DNA from: Bacteroidota bacterium
Lineage (GTDB): Bacteria > Bacteroidota > Bacteroidia > Chitinophagales > Saprospiraceae
Length of the DNA: 18,157 nt
Reading direction: 5' to 3'
Assembly (NCBI GenBank): GCA_029573365.1
Contig: JAKQGD010000402.1
Span: 1 to 18,157 of the forward strand
A program made the translations under genes and the position numbers. The notes beneath the pieces were generated by a model. That model ran no database searches, was not told the DNA's origin, and was given only the letters and a program-made list of their open reading frames with translations. Below are positions 1 to 8,466 of this stretch, piece after piece. Numbering within the stretch: position 1 is the first letter of the stretch; every line of letters begins with the position of its first letter.

Positions 1-641
1 ACAGCAAGCCACAAATAACCCAAATCATCGGGCATTATTTTTTGAATGTTTGGAAAGGGCAAACCGCTGATTCTGGTAAATTTATTGTCATTTGCCATTG
101 AGCAGTACAATCCTTTTTCCGTAGCAGCAAACAGCCAATTACCGATTTTGGCAAGGTCATTGACGGCCACATTTTTTGGAAGTGTGTTGCCTGAAAACTT
201 TTCACTTTTTTTAATTTTCAGGTCAGAGATATAAAGACCATCAGAGGCTCCAATGTACATTTTATCTGCCACCTGCTCGAAACACAAGACATTCAGGTCC
301 TGCTTTCCTGCTGCCACTCCTTTTTGTGTCAAGATCTGAAACCCCACGGGTGTACCTACCCATACATTACGGTCAGAAGCGGTATACAGGCAATTGACGA
401 TGCCACTGTAGAGACCCTGTTTCTGTCCTATAACTTCAAATTTAGTACCGTCAAACTTCGAGATGCCACCACCCTGTGTGCCGGCCCAGATATGTCCTAC
501 GCTGTCCTGACACAAGGCAAAAACCTGAGATTGTGACAAACCCTCCTTTAAAGAATAGTGGCTGAAATTGCCCTTTTGCCCATATCCGGATCCAGATAAG
601 GTAAACACGGAAAACAATAGAAGCAACAGTCTGATGTCCAT
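1..641 (-). CDS. Secreted two-component-regulator-type beta-propeller protein, N-terminal part (runs off window)
   Basis: The frame opens at an ATG at 641 and has no stop to base 1, giving 213 codons of a longer gene. The first ~20 residues (MDIRLLLLLF onward, ending near GYGQ) are a Sec signal peptide. The rest consists of Reg_prop-type propeller blades: residues around 30-65 read LSQSQVFALCQDSVG then HIWAGT and GGGISKFDG, followed by further blades with VWVGT, MYIGASDGLY, LFAATEKGLY and a last LGYLWLA. In Bacteroidota such propellers are usually the periplasmic sensor half of a hybrid histidine kinase, a LuxR-type regulator or a SpoIIE phosphatase. The effector half lies outside the window, so that role is inferred. 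The gene starts 61 bp after the caspase-like lipoprotein gene on the same strand and may share its transcript; I see no clear promoter in the gap. Confidence 0.85.
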   Translation of the reverse strand, partial: MDIRLLLLLFSVFTLSGSGYGQKGNFSHYSLKEGLSQSQVFALCQDSVGHIWAGTQGGGISKFDGTKFEVIGQKQGLYSGIVNCLYTASDRNVWVGTPVGFQILTQKGVAAGKQDLNVLCFEQVADKMYIGASDGLYISDLKIKKSEKFSGNTLPKNVAVNDLAKIGNWLFAATEKGLYCSMANDNKFTRISGLPFPNIQKIMPDDLGYLWLA

Positions 642-702
642 AATCTTTTAAAGTTTAAAAATAATGAAAATTGACGGGATTCTATTCCAACTATTTTAAC
701 TG

Positions 703-1716
703 TCATATGCACAACGGTTCCAGCACTCCGTTGACTTCGCAGTATCCGAGTATTTTAATGCCTTTCTGATCTTGGTTAAGCGGAAACGAAAACCATTGAA
801 ATTCGCCGGGCAACAACCCCATACTTTTTAATTCGCTGATACATTCCTGCTGCTTGTTCAGATAACCAAGTATTGACTTTTCGTCCTTCAGTACTGGAAT
901 TTCTGATTCGCTGTCATAAACAAACTGCCAGACCACTGCCATCCTGAAACTGTGCCTTGATGGGTATTTGTCAGATAACCGCCTCGTGCTGTAGGCTTTA
1001 GTCCAGTCAAAACCCAGGTCGCCATACTTTTTCATGAGACGGGCACTGATGACCCTATTGTCATCATATCTGTGCTTTGAAGTGATAAAATAGTAAGCTG
1101 CTTCTGTCATTTTGTTGTCTTCCGTAAAAGTGAGGTAGGATGTGGGTACCGAAATGAGGGGCTTGTTTTTTGGGTTATATGCACCTGTAAAAAGAGCGGA
1201 TAATGCCTTGCCAAAGTCTTTGTCGCGGCCTACTGCACAACTTATAATTTTTATGGTAGTCAGGCTATCGGCAAAAACCGATGACAGGGGTTTAATCTTT
1301 CTATTGGTTATTGCATGCTGCAGTGTGCTGTATGAACATCTGTAATACCCCGACGCTACCGGTACACTCATGCCCTGCCAGGGGTTGCCATGACTTACAA
1401 TGTTTATGTCAGAGTACATTTGCTTGTGTGGCGTTCCTTTTTGGAGCCAGTCTATCACATCACTTAAGGTGGCAACATCCTGGATAATAAAGTCTGTCTT
1501 TCCTGCCGGATTGGACCTGAAATATTTTGTGGCCTGTGTATAAAAATCATTTCCCTTATTGCGGTCAACGCCCATAATAAATGTGACTGAAATCCTTTTA
1601 CCGTTCGCAGGCCGGACTATATCCTTTTTTTGCATTGTACAACCACAAAGAAGAAATACAGACATCAACATAACAAATATAATGATACCATGGTAGAATT
1701 GAAATTTATAGCTCAT
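703..1716 (-). CDS. Lipoprotein with clan-CD (caspase-like) His/Cys signature
   Basis: A 337-residue protein. The N-terminus has a short basic n-region, a hydrophobic stretch (residues 10-23) and a lipobox-like LCGC with the putative lipidated Cys at 26; the Cys at -2 is unusual. Residues ~42-200 show the strand/turn pattern of the caspase-hemoglobinase fold. A hydrophobic strand ends in INIVSHG (His109-Gly110) and a second ends in IKIISC (Cys160), 51 residues apart, close to the spacing in caspases. A DUF4347-like domain, which has similar SHG and Cys motifs, is the main alternative. Residues 200-337 are unrecognised. The ATG overlaps the stop region of the VIT/vWA gene by 4 bp (ATGA type), so the two are probably translationally coupled and act together in the envelope. 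Peptidase activity is inferred from two motifs only; no substrate can be named. Confidence 0.8.
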   Translation of the reverse strand: MSYKFQFYHGIIIFVMLMSVFLLCGCTMQKKDIVRPANGKRISVTFIMGVDRNKGNDFYTQATKYFRSNPAGKTDFIIQDVATLSDVIDWLQKGTPHKQMYSDINIVSHGNPWQGMSVPVASGYYRCSYSTLQHAITNRKIKPLSSVFADSLTTIKIISCAVGRDKDFGKALSALFTGAYNPKNKPLISVPTSYLTFTEDNKMTEAAYYFITSKHRYDDNRVISARLMKKYGDLGFDWTKAYSTRRLSDKYPSRHSFRMAVVWQFVYDSESEIPVLKDEKSILGYLNKQQECISELKSMGLLPGEFQWFSFPLNQDQKGIKILGYCEVNGVLEPLCI

Positions 1717-3728
1717 GTCGTGGTCTTTTTATATTTTAAAATTAAAACAAATATCGAAATCATCGAAATTGTCAGGCATGACCATAATAAACCTGTCACC
1801 AGCTTGTCCTGCGAACCAATAATAATCGTGGAGGTAAGGTCAAAACTGGCTCCTACAGCTAGGTCTGATACACCAAATGGCATAGGAGAAGGCTGTCTTA
1901 CCAGACTCACTGTGCCATCTTTGTTTACCACCTTTTGTTTATCAATAGCTACAAAGGAAGTATACGGAGTCATCAGATTGTATTTGAGGCCAAGTTGTGT
2001 TATTTCCTGGTCGGTATTGTTTTTTGAGTCGTCTGAAAAATCACTGAGCAGGCCTATTTTTTCCCGTGCCCACAGATACTTAATGGCTTCATAGGCGGAA
2101 GAGGTGTCAGCAGGTGAAACATCTATAGTGAGTTCTGTTCTCTTTTTTCCTGTCACGCCTGAAACAATTATCTGGCCTTGTGGAAAGCCTTTGTATTTTC
2201 CTGTGATGACAATGGGACGGTCAGACATCAGATCAGGATATTTCTGATAATTGAGGTCATAAGCATCAAAGTCTTTAAAGCTGACCTGTATGCCTGAAAG
2301 CACAGGGCTGCTAATATATTTTCTGAATTTCGTTGCTATGCTGTCAGCCACTTCAGGGCCGGTTATTACAAATGGCTGTCCTTTGCCGCACCCTGCCAAT
2401 CCGTTGATAAGGTATCTGTTAACGCTGCTGCCTATACCAAAAGCAAAAAGGTTGGCTTCATTTAGATGGTTTCTGATCAGATTAAAACTCTCAGTCTCTG
2501 CAGAAATATAACCATCTGTAATCAATACAAATGACCGTGACAGGTTTCTTTCGGGCCTCGGTATGCCCAGGGACGTATTCAGGGCATGCAGAAGTTCTGT
2601 ACCTCCTGCTCCGGGCTGATTGTCTACATAAAGGATGGCCTTGTCAATGTTTTGTTTTGTGGCACTTACCGAAGCGGGAGACAACAGGCCTGAATCTCCT
2701 GCAAACAGAACAATGTTGAACATATCACTGGGACGAAGCGAACTCACGAGGTTTTTTATTAACTTTTTAGATACATCCAGCGGAAAACCATTCATGGAGC
2801 CTGATACGTCAACAATAAAAATATATTCCCTCGGAGGTATTTCTTCGGTTCTGACTTTTACAGGAGGCTGTAACATAGCCATAAAGAAGTTCTCGTCTTT
2901 TTGCTTATACAGGTGTACGCCGCTGCTTATTGACTTGCCTTTCAAAAAATAGTTGACAACAAAATCGCGATTTGCAGCCATCACCTGATTGCAGTCCAGA
3001 CTTGCTGTCCAATGGTTGTGCGATTTCTGAAAAAACCGGATAGGGTGTGTTGTGCTGGATATCCATTTGACCGGAATGTCACTTTGTATATCCAGAGTTA
3101 TGTCATAACCAGAGAGCAGCTGCATGTTTCTGTTTTTTTCGTATGGTACAAATGGAAATTTGAATGTCTCTTTCCGAACTGAAAAATAGCGTGGACCCAC
3201 TGTAGCCGGGATAGACAGGCTGTATACTCCTTCATCAGGAATGATCATCTCAGTATATCTTATGACTACGCCTATGGTATCTCCGGGCATGAGGTTGGCC
3301 ACATTGACAGTAAACAAATTGGGCCGGTCTTGTTCGAGCAAGGTAGCATGTCTGCCTTCATCACGAGCTTGCTGGTATACCTTGCGAGCCTGTTGCTTTT
3401 CCTTGATAACAGACTGGATTACTCGGTCGCCAATGGTCATTTTCAGGTCGTAAACAGCTGACTTGTCACTCATTGGAAAGACATAAACGGCTTCAACTGG
3501 TGATTGACTGCTGTTGTGGTAGGTCTGTGTGATGACTGCATCAGCGATGACACCTGTGATGTTAACCTTGATGCCAGTAGAAAGCAGGGGCAGGGAAGGT
3601 GTAGCACCATTTTCACCTGGAACAGTAAAATATGGCATGCCTGTGGTTTGTGGATTTTCGGTTTGCCCAAAGGATGAGTAGTAACATATCAAAGAAAATA
3701 TCCAGCTCAACAATAAATTTGATCTCAT
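1713..3728 (-). CDS. VIT and vWA domain surface protein with C-terminal membrane anchor
   Basis: A 671-residue exported protein. A signal peptide covers residues 1-22 (ends FGQ). A VIT (inter-alpha-trypsin inhibitor) domain spans ~50-165, with the typical KEKQQARKVYQQARDEG stretch and LMPGD turn. A von Willebrand A domain spans ~301-470 and has a complete MIDAS: DVSGSM at 307-312, GGTEL at 375-379 and ITDG at 403-406. A single transmembrane helix (~645-664) followed by KYKKTTT ends the protein, leaving the bulk outside the inner membrane or anchored at the cell surface. The architecture resembles VIT/vWA sortase-target proteins, but no LPxTG-like or PEP-type sorting motif precedes the helix. 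It leads the minus-strand operon and overlaps the caspase-like lipoprotein gene by 4 bp. The vWA probably binds a protein ligand through a divalent metal; the ligand is unknown. Confidence 0.92.
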   Translation of the reverse strand: MRSNLLLSWIFSLICYYSSFGQTENPQTTGMPYFTVPGENGATPSLPLLSTGIKVNITGVIADAVITQTYHNSSQSPVEAVYVFPMSDKSAVYDLKMTIGDRVIQSVIKEKQQARKVYQQARDEGRHATLLEQDRPNLFTVNVANLMPGDTIGVVIRYTEMIIPDEGVYSLSIPATVGPRYFSVRKETFKFPFVPYEKNRNMQLLSGYDITLDIQSDIPVKWISSTTHPIRFFQKSHNHWTASLDCNQVMAANRDFVVNYFLKGKSISSGVHLYKQKDENFFMAMLQPPVKVRTEEIPPREYIFIVDVSGSMNGFPLDVSKKLIKNLVSSLRPSDMFNIVLFAGDSGLLSPASVSATKQNIDKAILYVDNQPGAGGTELLHALNTSLGIPRPERNLSRSFVLITDGYISAETESFNLIRNHLNEANLFAFGIGSSVNRYLINGLAGCGKGQPFVITGPEVADSIATKFRKYISSPVLSGIQVSFKDFDAYDLNYQKYPDLMSDRPIVITGKYKGFPQGQIIVSGVTGKKRTELTIDVSPADTSSAYEAIKYLWAREKIGLLSDFSDDSKNNTDQEITQLGLKYNLMTPYTSFVAIDKQKVVNKDGTVSLVRQPSPMPFGVSDLAVGASFDLTSTIIIGSQDKLVTGLLWSCLTISMISIFVLILKYKKTTT

Positions 3729-3767
3729 TTTTTAATTATTTAAATGTTAATGAATAAAATGTCACTA

Positions 3768-3775
3768 CAAATGTA
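3768..3775 (-). promoter_or_regulatory. Bacteroidota -7 promoter element for the VIT/vWA operon
   Basis: On the minus strand this reads TACATTTG, an exact match to TAnnTTTG, 40 bp before the VIT/vWA start. No good -33 TTG is seen at 17-21 bp (the nearest is TTTA), so it is a half-supported promoter. Confidence 0.5.
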
Positions 3776-3888
3776 AAGGCAGTCAGAGGGCCATAAAGGA
3801 AGGCTCTAATAAGTGCGGCTTGCCATCTATTAAATGCAGGTTTTTCTTAAATATTTATAGGCTATTGGGAGCACCCGCACATTTCCCC

Positions 3889-3921
3889 TTTGAGGTCATT
3901 AATTAAAATTTGTTAGCTTTG
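3889..3921 (+). promoter_or_regulatory. Bacteroidota sigma-A promoter for the membrane protein/CMD operon
   Basis: TTTG at 3889-3892, a 21-bp spacer and TAGCTTTG at 3914-3921 match both parts of the Bacteroidota housekeeping promoter. Transcription should start about 5-9 bp later, just ahead of the ATG at 3942. Confidence 0.65.
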
Positions 3922-3941
3922 CATGACAATGTTGCAGGAAA

Positions 3942-4469
3942 ATGGAAGCTGACCAAGGCGGGATGACAATGAGTGAGGACCGAGGATCACTGGAGCCGGC
4001 CATGACGGCCCAAAGGCTGAGGTTTGAAGTTTTTTCATGGATATTTGCTTTAGGGGTATGTGCCTTGTTTCTGGTGCCGATATACCTTAAATCCGGCGAC
4101 AAATATGTGTTTTATATGGCCAATATCGCTGCTATCCTCATCTTTCTCATCTTTAGCAGGACTCTTTTTTTATTGAAATTTACACTTTTTGCGAGAAGCA
4201 GGTGGATAAGACTCATCCTGGTTTTTTTACCTATTCCCATTTTTATGTACCTTGTAGACAACCTTTACGAATTTCAGCGGTATATAGACGAAAACGGCAC
4301 GATTTCTTTTATACGGGGAGCCGGCGAAATGACCGACTATGAGTTCGGAAGGTTTATTAAATATCAGTTTATATTTTTTACTGTAGGTGCACTTGTGGCC
4401 AATGTACTGATGCCTGTAAGAATGATTATTTCTTTCTGGCGTACCACAAACACTGCGGACAGAGTCTAA
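3942..4469 (+). CDS. Four-helix integral membrane protein of unknown function
   Basis: 175 residues. After a polar N-terminus (1-28) there are four hydrophobic segments at about 30-49, 56-79, 89-107 and 140-165. The loop between helices 3 and 4 (~108-138) is acidic and polar. I do not recognise the family and see no catalytic motif. ATG 3942 is preferred because it lies 20 bp behind a good promoter; in-frame ATGs at 3963 and 3969 are also possible, since the first 20 residues look unconserved. The CMD gene follows after 29 bp on the same strand, so they probably share a transcript. Confidence 0.72.
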   Translation: MEADQGGMTMSEDRGSLEPAMTAQRLRFEVFSWIFALGVCALFLVPIYLKSGDKYVFYMANIAAILIFLIFSRTLFLLKFTLFARSRWIRLILVFLPIPIFMYLVDNLYEFQRYIDENGTISFIRGAGEMTDYEFGRFIKYQFIFFTVGALVANVLMPVRMIISFWRTTNTADRV

Positions 4470-4498
4470 GTTTTTTTCAAAGACAAATCAATCACAAT

Positions 4499-4846
4499 AT
4501 GTCACAGGTAAAGGAATTTAATGAATACAGGGCAAAGATGAATGACCGCATCCTGGGCCAGGACAACAAGGTGCTCAAGAGATTCTGGAGTCTCGACAAT
4601 CAAGCCTATCAGGACGGAGCTTTGTCAGAAAAGACCAAGGAACTGCTCGGTCTCGTGGCTTCTATGGTTTTGAGGTGTGACGACTGTATCAAATACCATC
4701 TCGGTACCTGTCATGACCTTGGTATCAATACCGACGAGATTTATGAAGTCTTTGCGATAGCCAACCTCGTAGGAGGGTCTATCTGCATACCACATACCCG
4801 CAGAGCGGCAGAATACTGGGACGAACTGCAGGGTCAGTCCGTATAA
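4499..4846 (+). CDS. Carboxymuconolactone decarboxylase/AhpD-like family protein
   Basis: 115 residues, a normal length for a single CMD domain. The diagnostic redox motif is Cys60-Asp-Asp-Cys63 followed by His67 (CxxCxxxH) in an all-helical context. In AhpD-type proteins these residues form the peroxidatic/disulfide-reducing centre; true carboxymuconolactone decarboxylases lack the cysteine pair, so a thiol redox or peroxide-related role is more likely than aromatic catabolism. The substrate is not known. It sits 29 bp behind the membrane protein gene. Its 3' end overlaps the 3' end of hemW on the other strand by 13 bp. Confidence 0.88.
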   Translation: MSQVKEFNEYRAKMNDRILGQDNKVLKRFWSLDNQAYQDGALSEKTKELLGLVASMVLRCDDCIKYHLGTCHDLGINTDEIYEVFAIANLVGGSICIPHTRRAAEYWDELQGQSV

Positions 4847-5961
4847 AAAAGGTCCATGGCTATCCGGTCGGCAAAATGTTTGCCTGACTTTGTCAGGACA
4901 TAATTTTGGTCGACATTGACTATGTGGCCGCATTCTATATGTCTTGTAATATTTGCAAAGAAATGGTCAGCCATATGGTGGCCGTAAGCAGTGATTTTTG
5001 ACTTTTCAACGCCCCAAATTGTCCTGAGTCCGGTCATGAGATATTCGTTGTACCGGTCAGCAACAGTAAGTATCTCTGTTTCCATGGGCAATTGGCCAGA
5101 TAAGATAGAGTCTGCATATTTTTTATTGTTGGCCACGTTCCAGGACCTTTGTACTCCATCATAAGAGTGAGCAGAGGGCCCCAGGCCCAGGTAGTGTTTA
5201 CCCTGCCAGTAGGCCGTATTATGTATAGCATGATGGCCCTTTAGTGCGAAATTGGAAATTTCATAATGCTCGTATCCCCTGCTTCCTGTCAAGTCCATGA
5301 GTATTTCGAACTGTTCTGAAGACAAACCTGGGTCAGGAGGTCTGACCTTGCCTGTTTTGACAAAATGGCTCAGTGCTGTTTTGTCTTCGACCGTCAGACT
5401 ATAGGCCGAAATGTGTGGAATCCCCATGTCCATCGTTTTGAGGATATTGTGTTCCCATTGACTATGGCTCGTCGAGGGACAACCGTAGATGAGGTCTATT
5501 GTCAGATTTTCAAAACCAGCAGCAAAAGCGTCCGCAAGGCATTGTTCTGACTTAAAAGCGTCATGTACCCTGCCCATCCATATCAGGTCAGTGTCAAAAA
5601 AAGACTGAACACCTATGCTCAGCCGGTTGATGCCTGTAGCTTTAAAGTCACGCAGCTTGGACAAATCAAGGTCATCAGGATTGGCCTCAAGCGTGATCTC
5701 CGCATCAGGTGACCACGTATATATTCCGGCCAAAGTGTCCAATACCCTGCCTATCTCTGAGGCTGCCAGCATGCCCGGCGTACCACCGCCAAAATACACC
5801 GTCTCAATGTGTTTATCCTTTAAAAAATCCTGCCTTAGGATGGCTTCTTTGCATATGGCATCGATGACTGTGTCCTTGAGCCCCAGCGAAGTGGAAAAAT
5901 GGAAATTGCAGTAATGGCATGCCTTTTTACAAAACGGGATGTGTACATATATACCAGACAT
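4834..5961 (-). CDS. hemW: Radical SAM heme chaperone HemW
   Basis: 375 residues, the usual HemW length. The radical SAM cluster motif is at the extreme N-terminus: MSGIYVHIPFC with Cys11, Cys15 and Cys18 (CKKACHYC) followed by Asn-Phe. The Phe replaces the fourth cysteine of the HemN coproporphyrinogen dehydrogenase, which favours HemW over HemN. A GGGTP SAM-binding motif is at 58-62 and IGVQSF further on. HemW proteins bind heme and an iron-sulfur cluster and deliver heme to membrane targets; older annotations call them oxygen-independent coproporphyrinogen III oxidase. ATG 5961 is well supported by the conserved start of the family and by a -7 element 22 bp upstream. It is divergent from the Omp85 gene. 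Confidence 0.95.
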   Translation of the reverse strand: MSGIYVHIPFCKKACHYCNFHFSTSLGLKDTVIDAICKEAILRQDFLKDKHIETVYFGGGTPGMLAASEIGRVLDTLAGIYTWSPDAEITLEANPDDLDLSKLRDFKATGINRLSIGVQSFFDTDLIWMGRVHDAFKSEQCLADAFAAGFENLTIDLIYGCPSTSHSQWEHNILKTMDMGIPHISAYSLTVEDKTALSHFVKTGKVRPPDPGLSSEQFEILMDLTGSRGYEHYEISNFALKGHHAIHNTAYWQGKHYLGLGPSAHSYDGVQRSWNVANNKKYADSILSGQLPMETEILTVADRYNEYLMTGLRTIWGVEKSKITAYGHHMADHFFANITRHIECGHIVNVDQNYVLTKSGKHFADRIAMDLFYTD

Positions 5962-7815
5962 GAAGTATATTCGTTAATTAATACAAAATTACGGCTTTTG
6001 AACCGACATGACGGCACAAGGCTCTCTTTTTATGGGTGGCGGTATCTGCGTACAGGCTTGGTGCAGTGCGGTTTGACCATTCTTCTGGTATTTATGGCCG
6101 TTGTTGTGTTGAGTGGTCAGACCAGGGTTTTGCTCCGGTTAGTATATCATGACCAGCCTTCTTCTAAGACTAAAGATATAATGCTCGATTCTTTACGGGT
6201 AGGCCTTCATATGAGAGACCATATAGCCTCTCTTCAAGCCGCAGGATATATACATGCCACGCTGGATTCTCTATTTTGCAGGGCGGACAGTTGTATGGCT
6301 TATGTTTACCGGGGCCAAGCCTACAAAACTGGAAACATTTACCTCAATGACGAGCAAAAATCAGTGCTCGATGCTGCCGGTTTCAGAGCAAGAAGCCTTT
6401 CCGACAAACAAGTGGACTCGACTACTGTTTATGCCTGGCTCCAGACCCTAGTCAGTCATTACAACAACAATGGCTATCCTTTTGCAGTGGCTGGTATGGA
6501 TTCTGTCAGGTTTGACGGAGAGTTGCTTCATGCGGGAATATCCGTAGACAAAGGCAAACTTATCACTTTTGATACTATAGTGTCAGAAGGTAGACTTTCG
6601 ATGAGATACTCGTTTTTTTCAAATCTGCTGGACATCAAATCAGGTGAAGTTTACGATCACAGCAAGGTACTCAAAGCAGGACCCAGACTATCAGACCTCC
6701 AGTACGCCACCCAGAGATCGGCACCCTTTCTCCGTTTTGTAAACAACAGGGCCACACTGGTTTTAACGCCTGACCCCAGGCCGGCAAGCAGGTTTGATTT
6801 TCTCATCGGGGTGCTTCCCCAACAGTCACCGGATGGCACACGAAAATGGAACATAGCGGGAGACATGACCGCTGAGCTCAACAATGTATTTAACTATGGC
6901 GAGTACACCTTTTTTCAATTTAAAAGACTCAAGCCCGAAAACCTGGAACTGCTCATAAAATCCAGCATACCTTACATTTTGGGCCTTCCGTTTGGTACCC
7001 ATCTGGACTTCCGCATTTTTAAAAACGGCGGACAGACCCTCGATCTCCATTTTGACGGAGGTGTTCAGTATCTGTTTGGTGGTTTTAACAACATCAAGGT
7101 CTTTGGGAGTGTCAGGTCATCGTCCGTGCTGGAAGTCAATACAGACGCCATTATCACCTCAAAAAAGCTGCCTGCTTTACTCGACTTAAGTTACCGTGGG
7201 TTGGGCTTTGAAGTCAATATCAGACAGCTGGACTACAGATTTAATCCCTCACGCGGCTATCAGGCTGACATGAGTTTTTTGGCCGGAAGTAAAAAAATCA
7301 ATCCAAACAGGCAGATCACAGACATTCCCGGATTTGAAAACAGTTATGATACCCTTTCGGGCAATACTTTGCAATTGTCGGCAGAAATGGTAGCTTCCAG
7401 GTTCTGGCCGGTGTCTGGATGGGCGACGATTAGGACCGGGGTCACCGCCGGATTTAGATACAACCAGAAACAACTGCTGGCAAGCGAGTATATACGCACA
7501 GGAGGCAACCGTACTATCCGGGGTTTTGACGAAGAAAGCCTCCTTACGGACCTCTACGGGGTGGGTACGATTGAATTCAGGATGCTGTTTGACAGAAATT
7601 CGTATATGTCATTGCCATTTGTTGATGCCGGTGTAGTGAGGACATATGATGCTGGATTCGGCGAAATAAAACCTGTTCTTGGCTTAGGTCTGGGCCTAAA
7701 TTTCGGTACGGGGGCAGGCATTTTTAATCTCTCCATTGCAGCCGGAAAATATGGCGACAATCCACTGGACTTCAGCAAGATGAAAATCCATTTTGGGTAC
7801 GTCAACCTCTTCTGA
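5899..7815 (+). CDS. Omp85 superfamily (BamA/TamA-type) outer-membrane protein
   Basis: 638 residues as drawn. A hydrophobic signal-like segment is at 54-72 ending SGQ. Residues ~95-300 are the soluble POTRA-like part (regular short alpha/beta segments, one NNNGYPFA stretch typical of POTRA turns). Residues ~300-638 form a 16-strand-type barrel. The Omp85 signature RGFDEESL is at 541-548 (the loop-6 RGF/Y motif), NPSRGYQ is at 449-455, and the protein ends in an aromatic beta-signal (VNLF). Likely role: insertion or translocation of proteins or lipids at the outer membrane; the client is unknown. The start is doubtful. ATG 5899 lies 63 bp inside hemW and would put ~50 unlikely residues before the signal peptide, so a TTG at 5998 or 6058 or GTG at 6061 may be the true start. 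5899 is given because it is the first in-frame ATG. Confidence 0.87.
   Translation: MEIAVMACLFTKRDVYIYTRHEVYSLINTKLRLLNRHDGTRLSFYGWRYLRTGLVQCGLTILLVFMAVVVLSGQTRVLLRLVYHDQPSSKTKDIMLDSLRVGLHMRDHIASLQAAGYIHATLDSLFCRADSCMAYVYRGQAYKTGNIYLNDEQKSVLDAAGFRARSLSDKQVDSTTVYAWLQTLVSHYNNNGYPFAVAGMDSVRFDGELLHAGISVDKGKLITFDTIVSEGRLSMRYSFFSNLLDIKSGEVYDHSKVLKAGPRLSDLQYATQRSAPFLRFVNNRATLVLTPDPRPASRFDFLIGVLPQQSPDGTRKWNIAGDMTAELNNVFNYGEYTFFQFKRLKPENLELLIKSSIPYILGLPFGTHLDFRIFKNGGQTLDLHFDGGVQYLFGGFNNIKVFGSVRSSSVLEVNTDAIITSKKLPALLDLSYRGLGFEVNIRQLDYRFNPSRGYQADMSFLAGSKKINPNRQITDIPGFENSYDTLSGNTLQLSAEMVASRFWPVSGWATIRTGVTAGFRYNQKQLLASEYIRTGGNRTIRGFDEESLLTDLYGVGTIEFRMLFDRNSYMSLPFVDAGVVRTYDAGFGEIKPVLGLGLGLNFGTGAGIFNLSIAAGKYGDNPLDFSKMKIHFGYVNLF
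5984..5991 (-). promoter_or_regulatory. -7 promoter element for hemW
   Basis: The minus strand reads TAATTTTG, an exact TAnnTTTG match, 22 bp before the hemW ATG. No -33 TTG at normal spacing is seen. It falls inside the 5' extension of the opposite Omp85 frame, which argues that the Omp85 gene starts further right. Confidence 0.45.
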
Positions 7816-7824
7816 CCACTTTTT

Positions 7825-8460
7825 TCATAAAACCCTCATAAGGCTTATACCGTCTCTCAGCGGGAGGACCACCGTTTCGACCCTCGGGTCTGTGTGAACT
7901 TTTTTATTGAAGCCATCGATGATAGCGGTTTTTTTATCCATGTCAGGCTCTGTGACCTTGCCACTCCACAACACATTGTCTGCAAGGATAAAGGCCCCGG
8001 AATTACATTTTGGGACTACCAGGTCAAAATACTTGGCATAACCTTCCTTGTCAGCATCTATAAACACCAGGTCGAAGCCGTCTTCCAGCTCCGGAATTAT
8101 GGTTTTTGCATCACCTGCCATGAGACGTATGTGGTCAGCAAATTCTGATTTGGAAATAAGGGCCTCCGCCATGGCTGCATTTTCCGGGTCGTATTCAAGG
8201 GTGTATAAAATCCCGTCTTTGGCAAGACCGCGTGCCAGGCAAATGGCAGAATATCCCGTAAATGTACCTATCTCCAGTATTTTTCGGGGAGCTTTCATCA
8301 TGCTTATCATACTCAGGAAAAGTCCCTGGATATGACCGGAAAGCATTCTTGGCGATAGAGTGTGCAAGTGTGTGGCCCTTTCTATCTCGTTGAGTATGGC
8401 CAAAGGGGGGCTGCTGTGGGCCTCACAGTATTCATATAGGGCTTTGTTTATGTCCTGCAT
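7825..8460 (-). CDS. SAM-dependent O-methyltransferase (family 3, catechol/caffeoyl-CoA type)
   Basis: 211 residues, typical for the family. The SAM-binding glycine motif is LEIGTFTGYS at 62-71, and the acidic residue that contacts the ribose is in TLEYDPE at 87-93. The metal- and substrate-binding motif FIDADKEGY is at 133-141 and DNVLWSGKV at 161-169. These enzymes methylate a catechol-like hydroxyl with a divalent metal; the natural substrate cannot be told from sequence. The ATG at 8460 is 6 bp after the stop of the EamA transporter gene, so the two form an operon, and an exported or imported small aromatic substrate is possible (inference). The 3' end lies only 9 bp from the convergent Omp85 gene. 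Confidence 0.93.
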   Translation of the reverse strand: MQDINKALYEYCEAHSSPPLAILNEIERATHLHTLSPRMLSGHIQGLFLSMISMMKAPRKILEIGTFTGYSAICLARGLAKDGILYTLEYDPENAAMAEALISKSEFADHIRLMAGDAKTIIPELEDGFDLVFIDADKEGYAKYFDLVVPKCNSGAFILADNVLWSGKVTEPDMDKKTAIIDGFNKKVHTDPRVETVVLPLRDGISLMRVL

Positions 8461-8466
8461 ACTCTG

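Noticed and set aside
1713..1850. Sortase or exosortase sorting signal at the C-terminus of the VIT/vWA protein
   Set aside because: There is a helix and a basic tail but no LPxTG-like or PEP-type motif before it, so only a membrane anchor is called.
1630..2094. 154-codon plus-strand frame
   Set aside because: It lies opposite the well-supported VIT/vWA and lipoprotein genes and shows no domain.
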